From NCBI GenBank assembly GCA_027489035.1, contig JAIYAN010000020.1, positions 1 through 42,396 on the forward strand: DNA of 42,396 bases, in the 5' to 3' direction. The notes beneath the pieces were generated by a model. It saw only the letters and a list, made by a program, of their open reading frames with translations, had not been told where the DNA came from and made no database searches. The stretch comes from Chitinophagaceae bacterium. GTDB taxonomy: Bacteria > Bacteroidota > Bacteroidia > Chitinophagales > Chitinophagaceae. Every line of letters begins with the position of its first letter. Positions within the stretch are counted from its first letter, which is position 1. Below are positions 33,410 through 42,396 of the stretch, piece by piece. A program made the position numbers and the translations under genes.

Positions 33410-34948
33410 ATGAATGAAAATAAGGAAAGCAATATAAGGGTAAGGTTTGCACCTAGTCCAACAGGTGGTTTACATCTAGGTGGAGTTAGAACGGTTTTGT
33501 ATAACTACCTGTTTGCTAAAAAACATAATGGAACTTTTATTTTACGTATAGAAGATACCGATCAAAGTAGATTTGTGGCTGGTGCGGAAGATTATATATA
33601 CAACTGCTTGAAATGGTGTGGAATCGAACCCGACGAAAGTCCGGAAAAACCAGGCAGCTATGGCCCATATCGCCAAAGTGAACGTAAGGCAATGTATCGA
33701 AAATATGCAGAGCAGCTTATTGAAAATGGCCAGGCATATTATGCATTTGACACAACAGAAGATTTGGAAAAAATGCGTTCGGAAAATAAAACCGAAGACA
33801 ATCCTTCTCCACAATACGATGCGCGTATTCGCATGAAAATGCAAAACTCACTGGCACTAACAAACGAAGTTGTACAGCAATATTTACAAGAAGGAAAGCC
33901 TTACGTAATTCGTATTAAAATGCCTGAAAACGAAATCATTTCTTTCAACGACATGATTCACCACGAAGTTAGTTTTGAATCTAATTTAGTGGATGATAAA
34001 GTTTTACTAAAGGCAGATGGAATGCCAACGTATCATTTGGCAGTGGTGGTAGATGATTATTTAATGAAAATAAGCCATGCTTTCAGGGGCGAAGAATGGT
34101 TGAGTAGCGCACCGGTTCATATTTTATTGTGGAAATATTTATTTGGGTTAGAGAATATGCCACAATGGGCACATCTTCCGTTGATATTAGGTCCAAATGG
34201 GAAGTTAAGCAAACGTGATGGTGCTAAATATGGTTTCCCTGTTTATGCCATGAATTGGACTGACCCACGGAGCGAAGAATTTACAGAAGGTTTTAAAGAA
34301 AAAGGATTTTTGCCTGAAGCCTTTATTAACTTATTGGCGATGTTGGGATGGAATGGAGGAACGGAGCAAGAATTATTTTCAATGGAAGAATTAATTGCAG
34401 AATTTTCAATTGAACGCGTACATAAAAGCGGCGCAAAATTCGATTATGAAAAAGCAAAATGGTTCAACCACGAATGGATAAAAAAATCAACTACTGAAGC
34501 TTTATATCCATTGGTAAAAAATCTGTTTGAAACTAAAAATGTAAATACCCAAACCGAAAATTATTTTAAAACGGTCATTGGCTTAGTGAAAGAAAGGTGC
34601 ACTTTAATTTCTGATTTCTATGAGCAGTCTGTGTATTTTTTCGAAGCGCCTCAAACATTGGATGTAGAAGCTGTTAGGCCTAAATGGAATGAAAATAAAC
34701 AATCTTTTTTTGAAATATTGTGTAATCAATTGGCTGAATTGAAATCATGGGATGTTATAGAAATTGAAAATTGTTTCAAAAATTTGGCAACTGAAAAATC
34801 GATTAAACCAGGAGAACTGCAATTGCCCATGCGGATTATGTTGGTAGGTGGGAAATTTGGTCCAGCCGTTTTTGAAATTGCACATCTTATTGGAAAAGAA
34901 GAAACCCTAAATAGAATACAATCAGCATTAACCAAAATAAATAATTAG
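33410..34948 (+). CDS. gltX: Glutamate-tRNA ligase
   Basis: A 512-residue class I glutamyl-tRNA synthetase. The HIGH box reads HLGG (22-25) within [20 protein letters not shown]. The KMSKS box reads KLSKRDG (265-271). [10 protein letters not shown] (46-55), [30 protein letters not shown] and the C-terminal anticodon-binding helices follow. The zinc-ribbon cysteines of some homologues are not seen. It is the first gene of a tight four-gene cluster: the next gene starts 2 bp after its stop. Confidence 0.96.
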   Translation: MNENKESNIRVRFAPSPTGGLHLGGVRTVLYNYLFAKKHNGTFILRIEDTDQSRFVAGAEDYIYNCLKWCGIEPDESPEKPGSYGPYRQSERKAMYRKYAEQLIENGQAYYAFDTTEDLEKMRSENKTEDNPSPQYDARIRMKMQNSLALTNEVVQQYLQEGKPYVIRIKMPENEIISFNDMIHHEVSFESNLVDDKVLLKADGMPTYHLAVVVDDYLMKISHAFRGEEWLSSAPVHILLWKYLFGLENMPQWAHLPLILGPNGKLSKRDGAKYGFPVYAMNWTDPRSEEFTEGFKEKGFLPEAFINLLAMLGWNGGTEQELFSMEELIAEFSIERVHKSGAKFDYEKAKWFNHEWIKKSTTEALYPLVKNLFETKNVNTQTENYFKTVIGLVKERCTLISDFYEQSVYFFEAPQTLDVEAVRPKWNENKQSFFEILCNQLAELKSWDVIEIENCFKNLATEKSIKPGELQLPMRIMLVGGKFGPAVFEIAHLIGKEETLNRIQSALTKINN

Positions 34949-34950
34949 TC

Positions 34951-35358
34951 ATGCAAAGACCCATCAGAGTATTGGTAGCAAAAGTTGGATTGGATGGCCA
35001 CGATCGTGGTGCAAAAGTAATCGCAACATCATTAAGAGATGCCGGTATGGAAGTTATTTATACCGGACTACGTCAAACACCTGAAATGGTTGTAAACACT
35101 GCTTTACAAGAAGATGTAGATGCAATAGGTGTAAGTATTTTAAGCGGTGCTCACATGACTGTTTTCCCAAAAATCATTGCACTTTTGAAAGAAAAAGAAA
35201 TGAATGATGTATTGCTCACTGGTGGCGGCATTATTCCTGAAGAAGATATGCAACAATTGAGCGAAATGGGTGTAGGGAAATTATTTGCACCAGGAACGAC
35301 TACTACAGAAATTGCCAGTTATATAAAAGATTGGGTGGCACAAAACAGAAATTTTTAA
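34951..35358 (+). CDS. Stand-alone cobalamin B12-binding domain protein (methylmalonyl-CoA mutase C-terminal type)
   Basis: A 135-residue protein that is only the B12-binding Rossmann-like domain of methylmalonyl-CoA mutase. The DxHxxG motif is DGHDRG (15-20), followed by [28 protein letters not shown]. The SxL motif lies in VSILSGAHM and the GG motif in [13 protein letters not shown]. It is therefore an orphan small subunit that should pair with a separate catalytic subunit encoded elsewhere, or bind B12 for another mutase. The tight spacing (2 bp after gltX, 9 bp before the enoyl-CoA hydratase gene) points to co-transcription. A mutase giving succinyl-CoA would fit with the fumC at the end of the cluster. 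Confidence 0.88.
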   Translation: MQRPIRVLVAKVGLDGHDRGAKVIATSLRDAGMEVIYTGLRQTPEMVVNTALQEDVDAIGVSILSGAHMTVFPKIIALLKEKEMNDVLLTGGGIIPEEDMQQLSEMGVGKLFAPGTTTTEIASYIKDWVAQNRNF

Positions 35359-35367
35359 ACTTATACT

Positions 35368-36162
35368 ATGTATTCAACAATCATTACAAATCTTGAAAAT
35401 GGGATACTAACGGTAACCATAAATCGCCCAGACAAATTAAATGCATTAAACAAATCTGTTTTTGATGATTTGAATAATGTAATGGATGATGTACTTGCAA
35501 GTGCAGAAATAAAATCTGTAATTATAACTGGTGCAGGAACCAAATCATTTGTGGCTGGAGCTGACATCGCAGAATTTTCAAATTATGGAAAAGAAGAAGC
35601 GATGATGCTTTCAAAGCGTGGACAAGACGTATTTTTTAAAATCGAAAATAGCTCTAAACCCGTTATTGCAGCCGTTAATGGATTTGCATTGGGTGGTGGA
35701 TGCGAGCTTGCCATGGCTTGTCATTTTAGAATATGCAGTGAAAATGCAAAATTTGGTCAGCCAGAAGTGAATCTAGGATTGATACCTGGATATGGTGGAA
35801 CACAGCGTTTAACCCAATTGATTGGAAAAGGCAAAAGCATGGAATTGCAAATGACCGCACAGATCATTGATGCAAACGAAGCGTTGAGACTAAATTTAGT
35901 AAATCACATCACTACATCTGAAAATCTTTTACCAAAAGCAATTGAATTATTAACCACAATCAATTCAAAAGCACCAACTGCCATTAGTAAAATTATTGAG
36001 TGTATAAATATAGCTGTGGTTAGCGATAGCGCATACACAAATGGCAAATCGGGATATGAAAAAGAAGTAGAATCATTTGGTGCTTGTTTTGAAACAGCAG
36101 ATATGAAAGAAGGCACCACTGCATTTTTAGAAAAAAGAAAAGCAATATTCACAGGAAAATAA
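35368..36162 (+). CDS. Enoyl-CoA hydratase/isomerase (crotonase) family protein
   Basis: A 264-residue crotonase-fold protein. The oxyanion-hole parts are VAGADIAEFS and AAVNGFALGGGCELAMAC, and the second active-site segment is FGQPEVNLGLIPGYGGTQRL with the expected Glu in QPE. Both acidic residues of hydratases (in GGGCELA and QPEV) seem present, so hydration of enoyl-CoA is likely; related decarboxylases or isomerases cannot be excluded. With the B12-binding protein just upstream, an acyl-CoA role such as branched-chain or odd-chain catabolism is plausible. It lies 9 bp after that gene and 6 bp before fumC. Confidence 0.88.
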   Translation: MYSTIITNLENGILTVTINRPDKLNALNKSVFDDLNNVMDDVLASAEIKSVIITGAGTKSFVAGADIAEFSNYGKEEAMMLSKRGQDVFFKIENSSKPVIAAVNGFALGGGCELAMACHFRICSENAKFGQPEVNLGLIPGYGGTQRLTQLIGKGKSMELQMTAQIIDANEALRLNLVNHITTSENLLPKAIELLTTINSKAPTAISKIIECINIAVVSDSAYTNGKSGYEKEVESFGACFETADMKEGTTAFLEKRKAIFTGK

Positions 36163-36168
36163 AAAAAC

Positions 36169-37566
36169 ATGCAATTCAGAATCGAAAAAGACACCATGGG
36201 TGAAGTAAGTGTTCCAATGGACGCCTACTATGGCGCTCAAACACAAAGAAGTATCGACAACTTCAAAATCGCACAAGACATCAACAAAATGCCAAAAGAA
36301 ATCATTGGCGCATTTGCTTATTTAAAAAAAGCTGCTGCTTTAACCAATTTTGATGCAGGTATTATAAGCAAAGAAAAATGTGATTTAATTGGAAAAGTTT
36401 GCGACGAAATTTTAGAAGGGAAATTAAATGATTATTTCCCATTAGTGGTTTGGCAAACCGGTAGTGGTACGCAAAGCAACATGAATGTAAATGAAGTAAT
36501 TGCTTATCGTGCGCATGTATTAAACGGCGGACAATTAACAGACAAAGAGAAATTTATTCATCCAAATGACGATGTAAATAAATCACAATCTAGTAATGAT
36601 ACTTTTCCAACAGCGATGCACATTGCAGCATACAAAATGCTTTTAGAAACAACCATCCCAGGAATTGAAAAACTAAGGGATACATTGGATGCAAAAAGCA
36701 AACAATTTATGCAAGTGGTAAAAATCGGTAGAACCCATTTTATGGACGCTACCCCACTTACAGTTGGACAAGAATTTAGCGGATATGTATCACAGTTAAA
36801 TCATGGATTAAAGGCTATAAAAAACACCTTGGCACATTTGAGCGAATTGGCTTTAGGTGGAACTGCAGTAGGAACAGGAATTAATACGCCTGAAAATTAC
36901 GATGTAAATGTTGCCAAACATATTGCAGAATTAACAGGTTTGCCATTTGTAACAGCAGAAAATAAATTTGAAGCATTAGCAGCACATGATGCCATAGTGG
37001 AAGCACATGGCGCATTGAAAATGGTTGCAGTAAGTTTGATGAAAATTGCAAACGACATTAGAATGTTGTCATCAGGCCCAAGAAGTGGCATTGGTGAATT
37101 GTTTATCCCGGATAACGAACCAGGATCATCAATAATGCCTGGAAAAGTAAACCCTACACAATGTGAAGCATTAACCATGATCGCAGCACAAGTAATGGGA
37201 AATGACGTTACCATTGGAATTGGTGGAAGCAACGGGCATTTTGAATTGAATGTATTTAAGCCTGTAATGATTTTTAATTTTTTACATAGTGCAAGATTGA
37301 TTGGTGATGGTTGTGTTTCATTTAATGATAAATGTGCAGTAGGCATTGAACCAATTGAATCTAACATTAAAAAACACGTCGATAATTCATTGATGTTGGT
37401 AACCGCATTAAATCCAAAGATTGGCTATTACAAAGCGGCAGAAATTGCTCAAACGGCACATAAAGAAGGTACTACATTAAAAGAAATGGCAGTAAAATTG
37501 GGATATCTTACACCAGAAGAATTTGACGCATGGGTAATACCTGCTAATATGGTGGGGAAAATATAA
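36169..37566 (+). CDS. fumC: Class II fumarate hydratase
   Basis: A 465-residue fumarase C of the TCA cycle, converting fumarate and water to L-malate. The superfamily signature [16 protein letters not shown] (about 317-332) is intact. So are the substrate-site segments [14 protein letters not shown] (about 103-116), [22 protein letters not shown] and [17 protein letters not shown]. The length is typical. It is the last gene of the gltX cluster and is followed by a strong terminator. Confidence 0.96.
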   Translation: MQFRIEKDTMGEVSVPMDAYYGAQTQRSIDNFKIAQDINKMPKEIIGAFAYLKKAAALTNFDAGIISKEKCDLIGKVCDEILEGKLNDYFPLVVWQTGSGTQSNMNVNEVIAYRAHVLNGGQLTDKEKFIHPNDDVNKSQSSNDTFPTAMHIAAYKMLLETTIPGIEKLRDTLDAKSKQFMQVVKIGRTHFMDATPLTVGQEFSGYVSQLNHGLKAIKNTLAHLSELALGGTAVGTGINTPENYDVNVAKHIAELTGLPFVTAENKFEALAAHDAIVEAHGALKMVAVSLMKIANDIRMLSSGPRSGIGELFIPDNEPGSSIMPGKVNPTQCEALTMIAAQVMGNDVTIGIGGSNGHFELNVFKPVMIFNFLHSARLIGDGCVSFNDKCAVGIEPIESNIKKHVDNSLMLVTALNPKIGYYKAAEIAQTAHKEGTTLKEMAVKLGYLTPEEFDAWVIPANMVGKI

Positions 37567-37588
37567 AATAGAAAAGATTGAATCATTT

Positions 37589-37619
37589 AAAAATGCATCC
37601 CAAATGGGATGCATTTTTT
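37589..37619. terminator. Terminator of the gltX-fumC cluster
   Basis: A perfect 13-bp stem (37589-37601 with 37606-37618), core ATGCATCCC/GGGATGCAT, loop AAAT, ending in six T. It begins 22 bp after fumC. Confidence 0.92.
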
Positions 37620-37771
37620 GTTTGGTGTTTGGCCTTTGTTGTTGGAAGTAAATATATTCAAAAGCTAACTCTAAGAATTTGTTTAAATCGAAGGATAATC
37701 TCTTTTAAAAGGATGAATTAAAATAGTTCACTTCCATTTTTTCAACCATTAAAAAATAAGTTCTTAAAAAC

Positions 37772-37804
37772 AAAAAAGACTGCCTTTGAAAAGCAGTCTT
37801 TTTT
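37772..37804. terminator. Bidirectional terminator for the large T9SS cargo gene
   Basis: A perfect 12-bp stem (37772-37783 with 37793-37804), core GACTGC/GCAGTC with A6/T6 ends and a 9-nt loop. It lies 34 bp beyond the stop codon of the minus-strand gene. With 37589-37619 it insulates the two convergent transcripts. The ~150 bp between the two terminators holds nothing I recognise. Confidence 0.88.
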
Positions 37805-37838
37805 GTATGATGTTTCTTTTTCAAGAAGTGATTGATTA

Positions 37839-40800
37839 TTATTTTGATTTTACAATTTTAGTTGTATAAACAACTGAATTGTCTGCAGTTACAATTTTTA
37901 CATAATAAAGTCCATTACTATATTTCTTAATGCCTAAATCAAAATTTGTAGAAATACCTGAACCACTGTTCGTTTCTATTCTATTAACTATTCTTCCCAA
38001 ACGATCAACTACTGCAATCGTTACAATTCTATTATTTTGAATCTTAGCATTTGACCAATTGATAGTTACTACCCCATCAGTTGTAGGATTAGGATAAACC
38101 ACCGCTTTTGTTGTTGGAAGTGGATTTACAGTAACCGTCATAGTTGTAGTAGTTGCACACTGACCAGCAGTCGGTGTGAAGGTATATGTTGTTGTATTTT
38201 GATTGTCAATTGCTGGAGACCATGTTCCAGTTACTCCATTCGTTGAAGTTGTAGGTAATGTGAATGAACCACCAGCTGTAATCGGAGCTACTTGAGTAAA
38301 CGTTGGTGTTGTTGCTGCATTTACAGTTACTGTCATGGTAGCTGTTGATGCACATTGGCCAGCAGTTGGTGTAAAGGTATATGTTGTTGTTGTTGCGTTA
38401 TTGATTGCAGGTGACCAAGTTCCAGTAATTGCATTATTTGATGTTGTAGGTAAAGTAAATGAACCTCCAGCACAAATTGCAGCTACTTGAGTAAACGCTG
38501 GTGTTGTTGCTGCATTTACAGTTACTGTCATGGTTGCTGTTGAAGCACATTGGCCAGCAGTTGGTGTAAAGGTATATGTTGTTGTTGCTGCGTTATTGAT
38601 TGCAGGCGACCATGTTCCTGTAATTGCATTGTTTGATGTGGTAGGCAAAGTAAATGAACCTCCTGTGCAAATTGCAGCTACTTGAGTAAATGTTGGTGTT
38701 GTAGGCGCATTTACGGTTACCGTCATTGTTGTTGTTGATGCACATTGGCCAGTAGTTGGTGTAAATGTGTACGTTGTTGTTGCTGTATTATTAATTGCAG
38801 GCGACCATGTTCCATTAATTGCATTGTTTGATGTGGTAGGCAATGTAAATGAACCTCCTGTACAAATTGCATCTACTTGAGTAAATGTTGGGGTTGTTGG
38901 CGCATTTACAGTTACCGTCATGGTTGTTGTTGATGCACATTGACCAGAAGTTGGTGTAAATGTGTACGTTGTTGTTGCTGCATTATTGATTGCAGGCGAC
39001 CATGTTCCATTAATTGCATTGTTTGATGTGGTAGGCAATGTAAATGAACCTCCTGTGCAAATTGCAGCTACTTGAGTAAATGTTGGCGTTGTTGCAGGAT
39101 TTACAGTTACTGTCATGGTTGCTGTTGATGCACATTGACCAGTAGTTGGTGTAAATGTATATGTTGTTGTTGCAGCGTTATTTATTGCAGGTGACCAAGT
39201 TCCAGTAATTGCATTATTGGAAGTAGTAGGCAATGTAAATGATTCGCCAGCACAAATTGCAGCTACTTGAGTAAATGTTGGTGTTGTAGGCGCATTTACG
39301 GTTACCGTCATAGTCGTTGTAGTTGCACACTGACCAGCAGAAGGTGTAAATGTATATGTTGTTGTTGCTGCGTTATTGATTGCAGGTGCCCAAGTTCCAC
39401 TTATTGCGTTATTTGATGTTGTAGGTAATGTAAATGAACCACCAACACAAATTGCAGATACTTGTGTAAATGTTGGAACAACATTACCAGCATTAACTGA
39501 TACGGTCATAGTCGCAGTTGTTGCACATTGTCCAGCAGTTGGTGTAAATGTATATGTTGTTGTTGCTGTGTTATTGATTGCAGGAGACCAAGTTCCGCTA
39601 ATTGCATTGTTTGATGTTGTAGGTAATGTAAATGTACCTCCTGTACAAATTGCAGGTACTTGAGAGAATGTTGGGGTTGTTGGTGCGTTTACCGTTACTG
39701 TCATGGTTGTTGTTGATGCACATTGGCCAGTAGTTGGAGTAAATGTGTATGTTGTTGTTGCTGAATTATTGATTGCAGGCGACCATGTTCCATTAATTGC
39801 ATTGTTGGAAGTAGTTGGTAAACTAAATGACCCTCCAGCACAAATTGCAGCTACTTGAGTAAATGTTGGCGTTGTTGCAGGATTCACAGTTACTGTCATG
39901 GTTGCTGTTGATGCACATTGACCAGTAGTTGGTGTAAATGTATACGTTGTTGTTGCTGCATTATTGATTGCAGGTGCCCAAGTTCCAGTAATTGCATTAT
40001 TAGAAGTAGTTGGTAAATTAAACGAACCACCTGCACAAATTGCAGCTACTTGAGTAAATGTTGGCGTTGTAGAAGGATTTACACTTACAGTCATAGTTGT
40101 TGTAGTTGCACACTGACCAACAGAAGGCGTAAATGTATATGTTGTTGTTGCTGCATTATTGATTGCAGGTGTCCAAGTTCCAGTAATTGCATTATTGGAA
40201 GTAGTTGGTAAAGTAAATGAACCTCCTGCACAAATTGCAGCTACTTGTGTAAATGTTGGTGTTGTTGGAGAAGTAAGTGATAAAGAGGTACTACTTGAAG
40301 CTGTTCCTGCTGATGTAGTTACAGATAATATTCCTGAAACGCCTACCCCGACAACAGCAGTTATTTGTGTAGCACTTACTACTGTAAATGATGTTGCAGC
40401 AGTTCCGCCAATTGAAACAGCTGTTGCTCCAGTAAAATTGGTACCAGTTATTGTAATTGTACCTCCTGTAGTAGAACAAATCGAATTGGGTGTAAATGAT
40501 GAAACCGTTGGAGCAGGATTAACTGCTACTGCATTGGTAACGCCGAAAAAAGGTGAATTATAACTTACAATGCCTGCAGCAGTTGCCACATAAGGATCGT
40601 CTGAAGTTCCAGTTCCAGTAATAGTTGCAGCATTATTAACCCAAGCAGATCCAGACCATTGCATAATTGCGATAGGTTGTGCAGGATTAAAAGAACTTGC
40701 TTGATCTGCAGTAACCCAGCTTAATTTTAATGAGTCATTACTCCCTCCAACTACCGTTTCTGCAATGTACCATTGCTTATTTACTACTACTGAGGGATCT

Positions 40801-41972
40801 GCTGGTGGATTATCAAATGTAGATTTCAATCCTACATTATATACATCAGCAGTTCCTGTATTAATAATTCTGCAGTTGTTGCTTGTAGTCCCTGTATTAA
40901 TTCCAATAGGAATCAAAGCATTTCCAGCATTGGTTTTAATACGACCTGTTCCATCAGTACCAAAGAACATACTATTGACACCGCCAGCTCCATTAGTTGT
41001 TCTACCTACTCTTAAAACTGAATTCGACGTTAAATCTACAACTCCACCATTAATTACATTGAAATCTAGAATGCCAGAGCTTATTGGGCCTGTAGTTGAG
41101 GTATCCATTCTCATCGCTGCACCAGCCTTAAACACCCCTCCGTCTACATTTATAGTTACTGCAGATGCCGCACCTGCAGGAGCGAATAGATTTGCAGAAG
41201 TGTTGTTTGTAGTTTGTGTATTTGCTGTAAGGTCTAATGTGCCTTGGATATTGTATGTGTAACGTCCGTAGGATGCTATGTTTTGACTATTGTGAAAATA
41301 TCCATCAGCACTTTTTACTGCAATTGTTTTACCAGGTTTTAAATTTAATGTATAGTTATCATTTGGGTTAGGGTTGTATACTAATGAAAGCGCATAATTG
41401 GCTGTTTTCCAAAAATTAATATTAATATCTACATCTATTGTCATTTGTCCACCACCAGTAGAACCAATATTACCAGGACATCTTAATCTAGATATGTCAA
41501 TAGAGCCTGTACCCCAAATTTTTATCAATTGAGCATTTAGACCAGGTTCAATAAGGCAACCATCTCCAGGGCCACCAAGAACTCCATCTATTTGAACAGT
41601 ATCTACAAGAGGATATGAAAATCCTGTTCCACCTTGACCAATTTGAAGTCTTCTATCTGTAGCTTCATTTGCCCATAATTTTCCACCTGCATTGATAATT
41701 ATCCCTTTACATCCTCTGTTGGCGCCATTCATTGAAATGGTATGTCCAGTGCGAATCACAACATTATGCGTACCAGTTGGAACTGTAGCTGCTGCCGTAC
41801 CAGAACCTGGTGTAGCTGCTAATGCATTAGCAAAACTTGAGTATGTTTCCCAAACCGCAACATCACTCCAAAGACCAGAATTAATTGTTGCATAAACGGT
41901 CTGAGACTTAATATTGCTTGTTTGAAACAATAGAATAAATAACAGAATAGTAATTGATAAAATCTTTTTCAT
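37839..41972 (-). CDS. Giant secreted repeat protein with T9SS sorting domain
   Basis: A 1377-residue surface or secreted protein. In order: signal peptide (MKKILSITILLFILLFQTSNIKSQ); an N-terminal beta-helix-like region (about 25-480) with many Asn/Gly turns; an IPT/TIG-like domain (APTVSSFTPNSICSTTGG, about 488-570); eleven 65-residue Ig-like repeats (about 570-1288) of the form TPTFTQVAAIC.GGSFTLP..GTWSPAINN..TTYTFTPT.GQC..T.TMTVTVN; and a type A T9SS sorting domain (AVVYPNPTTDGVVTINW, DRLGRIVNRI, LYYVKIVTADNSVVYTTKIVKSK). Each repeat has two Cys, except the last, where AICAGG is replaced by PITAGG. Probably an adhesin or matrix protein; ligand unknown. Monocistronic, with a terminator downstream. 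Confidence 0.88.
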   Translation of the reverse strand: MKKILSITILLFILLFQTSNIKSQTVYATINSGLWSDVAVWETYSSFANALAATPGSGTAAATVPTGTHNVVIRTGHTISMNGANRGCKGIIINAGGKLWANEATDRRLQIGQGGTGFSYPLVDTVQIDGVLGGPGDGCLIEPGLNAQLIKIWGTGSIDISRLRCPGNIGSTGGGQMTIDVDININFWKTANYALSLVYNPNPNDNYTLNLKPGKTIAVKSADGYFHNSQNIASYGRYTYNIQGTLDLTANTQTTNNTSANLFAPAGAASAVTINVDGGVFKAGAAMRMDTSTTGPISSGILDFNVINGGVVDLTSNSVLRVGRTTNGAGGVNSMFFGTDGTGRIKTNAGNALIPIGINTGTTSNNCRIINTGTADVYNVGLKSTFDNPPADPSVVVNKQWYIAETVVGGSNDSLKLSWVTADQASSFNPAQPIAIMQWSGSAWVNNAATITGTGTSDDPYVATAAGIVSYNSPFFGVTNAVAVNPAPTVSSFTPNSICSTTGGTITITGTNFTGATAVSIGGTAATSFTVVSATQITAVVGVGVSGILSVTTSAGTASSSTSLSLTSPTTPTFTQVAAICAGGSFTLPTTSNNAITGTWTPAINNAATTTYTFTPSVGQCATTTTMTVSVNPSTTPTFTQVAAICAGGSFNLPTTSNNAITGTWAPAINNAATTTYTFTPTTGQCASTATMTVTVNPATTPTFTQVAAICAGGSFSLPTTSNNAINGTWSPAINNSATTTYTFTPTTGQCASTTTMTVTVNAPTTPTFSQVPAICTGGTFTLPTTSNNAISGTWSPAINNTATTTYTFTPTAGQCATTATMTVSVNAGNVVPTFTQVSAICVGGSFTLPTTSNNAISGTWAPAINNAATTTYTFTPSAGQCATTTTMTVTVNAPTTPTFTQVAAICAGESFTLPTTSNNAITGTWSPAINNAATTTYTFTPTTGQCASTATMTVTVNPATTPTFTQVAAICTGGSFTLPTTSNNAINGTWSPAINNAATTTYTFTPTSGQCASTTTMTVTVNAPTTPTFTQVDAICTGGSFTLPTTSNNAINGTWSPAINNTATTTYTFTPTTGQCASTTTMTVTVNAPTTPTFTQVAAICTGGSFTLPTTSNNAITGTWSPAINNAATTTYTFTPTAGQCASTATMTVTVNAATTPAFTQVAAICAGGSFTLPTTSNNAITGTWSPAINNATTTTYTFTPTAGQCASTATMTVTVNAATTPTFTQVAPITAGGSFTLPTTSTNGVTGTWSPAIDNQNTTTYTFTPTAGQCATTTTMTVTVNPLPTTKAVVYPNPTTDGVVTINWSNAKIQNNRIVTIAVVDRLGRIVNRIETNSGSGISTNFDLGIKKYSNGLYYVKIVTADNSVVYTTKIVKSK
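38130..40268 (-). repeat. Eleven 195-bp coding tandem repeats
   Basis: In-frame repeats with a DNA period of 195 bp; for example the GTTACYGTCAT motif recurs at 38326, 38521, 38716 and 38911. One copy carries a small insertion (VNAGNVVPTF). Copies near 38500-39300 are almost identical in DNA, more so than the outer copies. Confidence 0.88.
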
Positions 41973-42396
41973 TTTTTGTTTTTATTTTTAAAAATGAAGT
42001 TAAGAAAATTATTAAACCCACAAGTTTTTATAATAAATATAAATTTCCGCAATCGTTACCGAAATCGCAAGAAAAAGGGTTGGGAGGTTTGAGAGATTTA
42101 AGACGTTTTATGACGTTCAAAATGTTCAATAGGTTCAATGAGTTCAATAGGTTGGAAGTATTTTCCATTAATTAGCATTTTTTATTAAAAAACTTCGTGT
42201 CAAAAACCTTTGCCTCTTTGCTCTATTGCAAGCTTTGTGCGAAACCAACAAAATGTTTAAGCTGTTGGAAAATCTAATCTGCCGATGTTGTTTTTTTCAC
42301 CAATCATCAAAGCCATAGAAGGTATCTTGTTCTGTTTGGGATTCTAAAATGTATGAACAAAATCCACTTCCTTATTTTTTACTTTATAATTCCTTA
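41973..42396. other. Intergenic end of window with nonamer repeats
   Basis: No gene is supported. It holds the nonamer array at 42084-42157, a GGTTGGAAGTATTTTCC tail like that at 23092-23108, the TCTGCCGATGTTG block (42278-42290), and a T-rich end. The only ORF across it is an artefact of the 9-bp period. Confidence 0.6.
42084..42157. repeat. Nonamer (NNGTTCAAN) array
   Basis: Eight units with a 9-bp period (one of 10): GAGGTTTGA, GAGATTTAA, GACGTTTTA, TGACGTTCAA, AATGTTCAA, TAGGTTCAA, TGAGTTCAA, TAGGTTGGA. This is the longest array of this family in the window. Confidence 0.78.

Noticed and set aside
36897..37367. 156-aa minus-strand ORF over fumC
   Set aside because: Antisense shadow; fumC is unmistakable.
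39376..39663. Plus-strand ORF (95 aa) inside the giant repeat gene
   Set aside because: It is the antisense frame of the 65-residue repeats (open because of base composition) and is itself periodic with the same unit. The minus-strand frame has the signal peptide, domains and sorting signal.
38130..40268. CRISPR or mobile repeat array
   Set aside because: The 195-bp period is in frame and encodes Ig-like protein repeats.
40159..41262. Further plus-strand ORFs (134 and 165 aa) opposite the T9SS cargo gene
   Set aside because: Antisense shadows with no signal, motif or promoter; the opposite strand is clearly coding.
41954..42175. 73-aa plus-strand ORF at the window end
   Set aside because: The 9-bp repeat keeps one frame open (FNRFNEFNRL); no start signal or family resemblance.
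1..42396. tRNA, rRNA, transposase, phage, toxin-antitoxin or defence genes
   Set aside because: Looked for in all gaps and among ORFs; none found. The content is housekeeping, envelope and T9SS genes.

Overview
The window is ordinary chromosome from a low-GC member of the Bacteroidota, most likely a Chitinophagaceae-like (Chitinophagales) bacterium. The grounds are type IX secretion/gliding genes (porV, gldJ, a PorP/SprF family protein, two cargo proteins with C-terminal sorting domains), a bacillithiol gene (bshA), DUF1573 and DUF4292 proteins, a fused E1 alpha/beta 2-oxoacid dehydrogenase, Bacteroidota-type -7 boxes (TAnnTTTG) before several genes, and few Shine-Dalgarno sequences. I see no tRNA, rRNA, CRISPR array, insertion sequence, phage or defence island.

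Layout. 1-411: two tandem ~100 bp modules, each an 8-codon minus-strand ORF followed by an intrinsic terminator, plus heptamer repeats. 412-8225: Ldh-family oxidoreductase (-), YebC-type translation factor (+), secreted delta-60/Ig-like T9SS cargo (-), fused branched-chain or pyruvate-type E1 (-). 8358-12060: two DUF1573 proteins (+), acyl-CoA desaturase (-), PLP aminotransferase (+). 12061-18261: DPP IV (-), HslR-like S4 protein and trmD (+), TylF-like methyltransferase (-), adenine deaminase (+), FxLYD-like lipoprotein (-). 18379-23035: upp, PorP/SprF protein, EI24 protein with a stop-start-adjacent RsmI-like methylase, bshA (all +). 23201-26512: ispF, dut, DUF4292 lipoprotein and EnvC-like protein (all -). 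26703-29748: divergent porV (-) and gldJ (+). 30085-31620: TatD and a NodB deacetylase (-). 31688-37566: unknown lipoprotein, deoD, then a tight gltX / B12-binding / enoyl-CoA hydratase / fumC cluster (+). 37839-41972: giant T9SS cargo with eleven 65-residue repeats (-). 41973-42396: non-coding, repeat-bearing.

How the parts connect. PorV, GldJ and possibly the PorP/SprF protein belong to the secretion machine that exports the two sorting-domain proteins at the window's flanks. HslR, TrmD, GltX, the RsmI-like methylase and YebC serve translation. Adenine deaminase, Upp, DeoD and Dut serve base salvage and nucleotide hygiene. EnvC, DUF4292 and the NodB deacetylase point to the envelope.

The least explained content is intergenic. 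Families of short-period repeats (7-mer AAAAGTN, 9-mer NNGTTCAAN, and GGTTTAA units with a TTCGCTGGTTTAA or TTTGCTGGTTTAA core) recur between genes. They often begin exactly at a stop codon and are sometimes arranged as inverted arms. Two copies of a G-rich hairpin/quadruplex-capable element also occur. These repeats and the tandem mini-ORF/terminator modules are the best candidates for something undescribed. No new multi-gene system is evident.
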